The position numbers were made by a program, and so were the translations under genes. A model generated the notes under the pieces. It worked only from the letters and a program-made list of their open reading frames with translations, made no database searches and was not told the origin of the DNA. A stretch of DNA of 64,000 nt from Bacillus sp. FJAT-47783 (GTDB lineage Bacteria > Bacillota > Bacilli > Bacillales > Aeribacillaceae): contig NZ_JAKZKS010000005.1 of the NCBI RefSeq assembly GCF_022808615.1, positions 1 through 64,000 on the forward strand, in the 5' to 3' direction. Shown here in pieces: positions 63,999 to 64,000 of the stretch; within the stretch, counting starts at the first letter, position 1, and each line of letters starts with the position of its first letter.

Positions 63999-64000
63999 TC

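Overview
The window is low-GC Firmicute chromosome, most likely from a thermophilic or thermotolerant Bacillaceae (Bacillus / Geobacillus / Aeribacillus-like) species. Support comes from AGGAGG-type ribosome sites with many TTG and GTG starts, B. subtilis-type families (YfmL helicase, class III aspartokinase, RocR-like activator, BmrA-like exporter), a perfect CIRCE element, Fur- and BirA-type operators, an IMEF encapsulin and a Bacillus-type I-C CRISPR repeat. I cannot name the species. No rRNA or tRNA gene was seen.

Layout. 1-3 kb: an iron-storage encapsulin locus (shell, IMEF cargo, and a 2Fe-2S ferredoxin with its own encapsulation tag behind two Fur-like boxes). 3-9 kb: glycerate kinase, thioesterase, class IV aminotransferase, EamA permease, a 40-residue small protein and a RocR-like sigma-54 activator. 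9.3-20.1 kb: a complete type I-C CRISPR-Cas system with a 39-repeat array, leader, cas2-cas1-cas4-cas7-cas8c-cas5c, a separate cas3, and an internal cas11c start inside cas8c. 20.5-32.7 kb: housekeeping and accessory genes with several decayed ones. 33-45 kb: a full phenol/catechol meta-cleavage pathway, from two-component phenol hydroxylase to pyruvate and acetyl-CoA, with its own FAD synthetase, a ferredoxin and an unusual V4R-PucR regulator. 45-64 kb: arylamine N-acetyltransferase, 5-oxoprolinase (pxpABC), HtpG under CIRCE, BioY, a persulfide/rhodanese cluster, a RacA-like MerR protein, an ABC exporter, a chemoreceptor, a putative di-heme membrane protein and a cupin.

Main discovery. The 150-bp gap between cas3 and cas5c holds a divergent, single-repeat mini-CRISPR. 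An extended -10 promoter fires into a degenerate I-C repeat that keeps the hairpin and the 11-nt 5' handle. The 'spacer' that follows matches, behind a TTC PAM, the -35 region of the cas5c promoter about 70 bp away. Over guide positions 1-18 the only mismatches fall at positions 6 and 12, which are flipped out in Cascade-bound hybrids. I infer a crRNA-like regulator (CreR class) by which the I-C Cascade represses its own operon.

Two families of small repeats recur. A ~132-bp palindromic MITE-like element (four copies, one truncated) has ends resembling GGGGCTGTCC/GGACAGCCCC and sits mostly between convergent genes. A 118-170 bp two-hairpin element (three copies) starts AACTTCATTCAGTG and ends GTGGGATAAA.
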